Shown: piece by piece, positions 7,138 through 9,980 of the stretch
Numbering within the stretch: the first letter of the stretch is position 1
How the letters are laid out: every line of letters starts with the position of its first letter
Program-made: the position numbers and the translations under genes
Assembly: GCA_029262095.1 (NCBI GenBank)
Contig: JAJDAB010000705.1
Span: forward strand, 1 to 9,980
Direction: 5' to 3'
Origin: Candidatus Hydrogenedentota bacterium
Lineage (GTDB): Bacteria > Hydrogenedentota > Hydrogenedentia > Hydrogenedentales > SLHB01
DNA: 9,980 nucleotides
Notes under the pieces: generated by a model
Databases searched by the model: none
Told to the model about the DNA's origin: nothing
The model's input: only the letters and a program-made list of their open reading frames with translations

Positions 7138-8385
7138 TTACTCGCAGCCTTGCTCGTCATCTTCGCTCAACATTCTGTAGCGAATATAGATCGGTAGAAA
7201 TGCGGAACTAAACCCGATTGGCTGATCGAGGGTTTCGTTCACTACCGCATTGAGCGCCTCCCCCCGAATACTATCGCTATCCTGCCGGTCCACAGCCGCC
7301 GCGAGCCCCCATAACGCGCTTTCGGTGTTCGAAACACCGTCTCGAACGATATCCTCGGATCGCGCGTTCACAGCGAGTGCAGTCTTCGATCGAACAAACG
7401 CTCGCTTAACATGGGCTCGTGGTATGTAACGATCCAGCTCACTTAGCGCGCGCACCATAATGAAGTGATAGGATTGTTTCGCGTTGTGTTGGTCTACCCA
7501 CCGCCCGTTTTCCATCAGGCCAGGCACCACGCCGAGTTCCGTCTTTTGTAGCGCCGCGTCCAGGTACTGCTCGTTCTTCGTCGCTCGATACAAATTGGCC
7601 AATAGCCAAATGGAAAATGAGTTGTAGTTCCAATTAGCGGATAAGGGCACACCGATTGCCCAACGTCCCGCACGCTCGGCCGCTTCCAGATAAGCCGTGT
7701 CACCAATAACACGATATCCTTCGCTCAGCGCGACTCCGGCGCATCCAACGTCGAACTGCATGTCCGGTCGGCTCAAGTAGATAAGGCCGTCGCGAATTTG
7801 CTCAGGATGGCGCTTGCGCAATTCCGCTACTTGGCGCCGAACGTTATCAGGCACTCCCCCGCTCGGATCTGCGGGATATGGGAACAATCCGGATTCATCC
7901 TGACGCGCGATCAAGTAAGCAAGCTCCTCACGCGCGCGCTGGAGATACGCATCCGCGTTAGGCAGGCCCGCTTCAGCTGCGGCAAGACATACGATGGCGA
8001 CGTAAGCCGGTTCGCGCATTTCGATACGATTATCGTCCGCTAAAGGGTTGTGGCTACCGGCTTTCGCGAGTAGCGACTCGTAGACATCATCCCAACGTGC
8101 AATTGCTCGCGCGAGATCCGGCACGCCCGTTTGCACAGGGCGCACATACGTCTCTTTCGATTCAGGAATGCCAGCATACGGCCCAAGAGTCGCTCGTATC
8201 TCCTGAACAATGGCTCCGATGCGTTCAATTTCTCCATCGGCCATCGCAGATTCAAGCTGTTTCCCTGCAGAGGAAAGTTCCATTTGCATCGATTGAGGTG
8301 CTAGGTCGCCGGGCGACTGCGCGTACGCGATACCCCAAGCCATAAGGAAGCAAATGATTAACAGTCGGTTCGTTATTCGGCGCAT
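7138..8385 (-). CDS. Secreted alpha/alpha-barrel-like protein B (paralogue of protein A)
   Basis: The product has 415 residues. The start at 8385 gives a good Sec signal peptide (MRRITNRLL, a hydrophobic core, then AYA before QS at about residue 22), so it is likely periplasmic or secreted. A GAGG lies about ten bases upstream, rather far. The body is helical and co-linear with protein A: GIPES (72-76), PDLARAIARW (89-98), GLFPYP (166-171), MQFDVGCAGVAL (209-220), NWNYN (251-255), PGLMENGRWVDQHNAK (288-303) and YHFIMVRAL (306-314). The aromatic and Asp/His/Asn-rich conserved block suggests a carbohydrate-binding cleft, as in six-hairpin glycosidases or lyases, but I cannot assign a family. 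B lacks some of A's length after the core block. It lies 60 bases upstream of the symporter gene on the same strand, with no terminator between, so the two are probably co-transcribed. Confidence 0.8.
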   Translation of the reverse strand: MRRITNRLLIICFLMAWGIAYAQSPGDLAPQSMQMELSSAGKQLESAMADGEIERIGAIVQEIRATLGPYAGIPESKETYVRPVQTGVPDLARAIARWDDVYESLLAKAGSHNPLADDNRIEMREPAYVAIVCLAAAEAGLPNADAYLQRAREELAYLIARQDESGLFPYPADPSGGVPDNVRRQVAELRKRHPEQIRDGLIYLSRPDMQFDVGCAGVALSEGYRVIGDTAYLEAAERAGRWAIGVPLSANWNYNSFSIWLLANLYRATKNEQYLDAALQKTELGVVPGLMENGRWVDQHNAKQSYHFIMVRALSELDRYIPRAHVKRAFVRSKTALAVNARSEDIVRDGVSNTESALWGLAAAVDRQDSDSIRGEALNAVVNETLDQPIGFSSAFLPIYIRYRMLSEDDEQGCE

Positions 8386-8424
8386 AAATCTGGTGCCTCG
8401 CGAAGCTTCTCAGTAATTGACATA

Positions 8425-8458
8425 TGTGGATCGGGATACCTGAGCACCCCGATCCACA
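8425..8458 (-). terminator. Perfect 11-bp inverted repeat after the prepilin gene
   Basis: TGTGGATCGGG (8425-8435) pairs perfectly with CCCGATCCACA (8448-8458) around a 12-base loop. It starts 27 bases past the prepilin stop on the minus strand. No T-run follows on that strand, so it is not a standard intrinsic terminator. It could partly terminate, stabilise the 3' end of the prepilin message, or bind a protein. Only about 40 bases separate it from the start of protein B, which argues for some read-through. Confidence 0.5.
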
Positions 8459-8485
8459 CCAGGACGTCATGTTGAGACAAGTCTA

Positions 8486-9442
8486 CTACTTACCGTACTC
8501 GCGATCGGCCAACGGCAATTCTGTCATGAAGTTGCCGGTAGTTATTTCGCCACCCGCGGCCCGCGCGAACAGCTCGGTCGACGGAAACCCGGACGGATAA
8601 CGGCTGAACGACACGTGTCCATCCAGATAGAGAATATTACTGCCGCCTGGAACGTGGTTGTATTCAGATACCGTTGTTGATAGCAGATCAAAGAAAATCG
8701 GGAGCTCACTCTGACCCGTCGCGGTTGCTGCGGGGTTGTTGATGTCGGTTATGAAGAACCGCTCAATACCTTCTCGTAGACGCAACAACGTATCGCCGCC
8801 TATTACCGTACCGTAACCCGGCGCTCCGAGTGCGGCCATATCGATGTCCGCATCGACCGCCGATACACCGCCGGCACCGTACGCAGCATTCAGGCCGGCA
8901 AATACACCAAACGCCGCCCAGGAATCACGGACAGCATGCGAGATGTATATGTAACTTGCGGTGTTGGTGAAGTCGGGGCTGTAATGCCCATTACGGTCGA
9001 GCCACGCACCAGAGGCGCACGAGTCAATAGGGGGTACAGTAGCACTTCCGTTCCATGTCCCCTTTTCTGATCCCGATCCCTCCAACACTCCGTTGCAGCC
9101 GCCATCCGAAGGACAGATCAGAACGTTAGCATCGGTCAAATACTCGGGATAGACCGCCGACATGAGCGGCACGTTGGGTTGGAGGCAAGGACTCTCCGTA
9201 CCGAATAATGCCAAGCAAGTTGGGGCGACCACCTGGACCACAGGAAGTTTTTCACCTTGAGACTCATTTGCGTACATCTTCATAACTACGCCCATCTGCT
9301 TCAGATTATTTTGACAACTCGCCCGCCTCGCCGCTTCCCGGGCTCGCGCAAGCGCCGGCAGCAGGATAGCCGCCAGTATGCCGATGATTGCGATGACGAC
9401 CAGCAATTCAATCAGCGTGAATCCAACGTTCCTTCTGTTCAT
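8486..9442 (-). CDS. DUF1559-like prepilin with N-terminal cleavage/methylation motif
   Basis: The product has 318 residues. A short basic leader (MNRRNV) is followed by GFTLIE at 7-12, the prepilin peptidase recognition motif, and a hydrophobic helix to about residue 31. A helical EAARRASCQNNLKQMG stretch (36-51) follows. ICPSD (109-113) and the late NHVPGGSNILYLDGHVSF (262-279) are the marks of DUF1559-like pseudopilins, common and numerous in Planctomycetota and related phyla. Such proteins are processed at the membrane and assembled, or presented, by type II secretion or type IV pilus machinery; individual roles are unknown. The start is supported by AGGAG seven bases upstream. The gene follows the aminotransferase by 33 bases and is followed by a strong inverted repeat, so its transcript may be partly separated from the genes downstream. 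Confidence 0.93.
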   Translation of the reverse strand: MNRRNVGFTLIELLVVIAIIGILAAILLPALARAREAARRASCQNNLKQMGVVMKMYANESQGEKLPVVQVVAPTCLALFGTESPCLQPNVPLMSAVYPEYLTDANVLICPSDGGCNGVLEGSGSEKGTWNGSATVPPIDSCASGAWLDRNGHYSPDFTNTASYIYISHAVRDSWAAFGVFAGLNAAYGAGGVSAVDADIDMAALGAPGYGTVIGGDTLLRLREGIERFFITDINNPAATATGQSELPIFFDLLSTTVSEYNHVPGGSNILYLDGHVSFSRYPSGFPSTELFARAAGGEITTGNFMTELPLADREYGK

Positions 9443-9475
9443 TCTTCGTCTCCTCTTCTCATATAGAATAATGCC

Positions 9476-9980
9476 CTAAACCGCAGCGATCCGACCATCG
9501 GTATCGCCAATATGCCCCGCGTTCCAAATCGAAAGGAATGCTTCCGTTACTTCCAGCACGCGATCAATCTGTGCGTCGGAGTGCGACGCACAGATGAATG
9601 TGGGATGATCCCGTCGCCACAGGACTCCCGATTCCAACAGCATCCTGACGAACGCCTCGTCCATCGCTTCGTTGACGACACCCGTCTCGCTCATGAACCG
9701 AAGATTCGGCATCGCTGGGAGCCCGCTGAGGTTGAGATTCGGTTCATCTGTGCAGATCTCACGCCATCCGTTGAGCAACCGCGTACCGGCACTGTTGATT
9801 CGCTCAATTGCGTCGGTTTCGATCAGGCAATCAATGGTTGCCTTGGCGGCGGCAAGTGCAAGCGCGTCGCCCGCAAACGTACTCGTTATCCAAAGCGTTG
9901 CGGCCTCGCGCATGATGTCTCGCCTGCCTACGCACGCGGCCAGCGAATAGCCGTTCGCAAGCGCTTTGCCCAGCGTCGTG
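9476..9980 (-). CDS. Class-III aminotransferase, C-terminal part (5' end beyond the window)
   Basis: The window edge removes the N-terminal part, so only about 167 residues are visible; the frame stays open to base 9980. The visible part begins TLGKALANGYSLAACVGRR, in which the Lys of GKALANG corresponds to the PLP-binding lysine of class-III (glutamate-1-semialdehyde aminomutase-like) aminotransferases. TSTFAGDALALAAAKATIDCL then matches the Thr- and Gly-rich phosphate-site region of the family. The C-terminal SHSDAQIDRVLEVTEAFLSIW is the usual end helix. The protein is cytoplasmic and would transfer or move an amino group on a carbonyl substrate. It may be a haem-pathway aminomutase, but the setting next to a transporter-amidohydrolase cluster fits a sugar or keto-acid aminotransferase equally well. 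An ATG at 9913 is internal, not the start. Confidence 0.88.
   Translation of the reverse strand, partial: TTLGKALANGYSLAACVGRRDIMREAATLWITSTFAGDALALAAAKATIDCLIETDAIERINSAGTRLLNGWREICTDEPNLNLSGLPAMPNLRFMSETGVVNEAMDEAFVRMLLESGVLWRRDHPTFICASHSDAQIDRVLEVTEAFLSIWNAGHIGDTDGRIAAV

Noticed and set aside
1..9980. CRISPR arrays, tRNA or rRNA genes, insertion sequences
   Set aside because: I looked for regular repeats, cloverleaf and TpsiC-like motifs, and transposase motifs with terminal repeats, and found none.

Overview
The window looks like part of a bacterial chromosome of moderate GC content. The most telling gene is the DUF1559-like prepilin at 8486-9442, with its GFTLIE leader, CPSD motif and late LYLDGHV motif. 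Such proteins abound in Planctomycetota, Lentisphaerota, Verrucomicrobiota and Hydrogenedentota. The accompanying Gfo/Idh/MocA oxidoreductase, Tat-exported amidohydrolase and SSS symporter fit the same groups. I cannot decide between them from sequence alone, though Hydrogenedentota is my weak first guess.

Layout. Bases 1-1044 hold no convincing gene. They end with a terminator-like hairpin and T-run (979-1009) just before the only plus-strand gene, a Gfo/Idh/MocA oxidoreductase (1045-2028). That gene converges on a long minus-strand series. Read in its own direction, from the right edge, the series is: a class-III aminotransferase cut by the window edge (9980-9476); the prepilin (9442-8486); a strong inverted repeat (8425-8458); a secreted alpha-helical barrel-like protein 'B' (8385-7138); an SSS sodium:solute symporter (7077-5281); a Tat-exported, probably lipid-anchored amidohydrolase (5284-4391); a second, cytoplasmic amidohydrolase with degenerate metal ligands (4401-3598); and a secreted barrel-like protein 'A' (3473-2091) that is a clear paralogue of B.

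How the genes may work together (inference). Symporter and amidohydrolase genes overlap by 4 and 11 bases and are surely co-expressed. Two exported barrel proteins, an exported amidohydrolase, a symporter, a cytoplasmic amidohydrolase homologue, a sugar-type dehydrogenase and an aminotransferase would suit capture, cleavage and uptake of a carbohydrate-like or lactone/amide compound. No substrate can be named. The most unusual points are the A/B paralogue pair flanking the transporter-amidohydrolase core, and the tandem amidohydrolases in which one copy keeps the metal site and the other has lost most of it.
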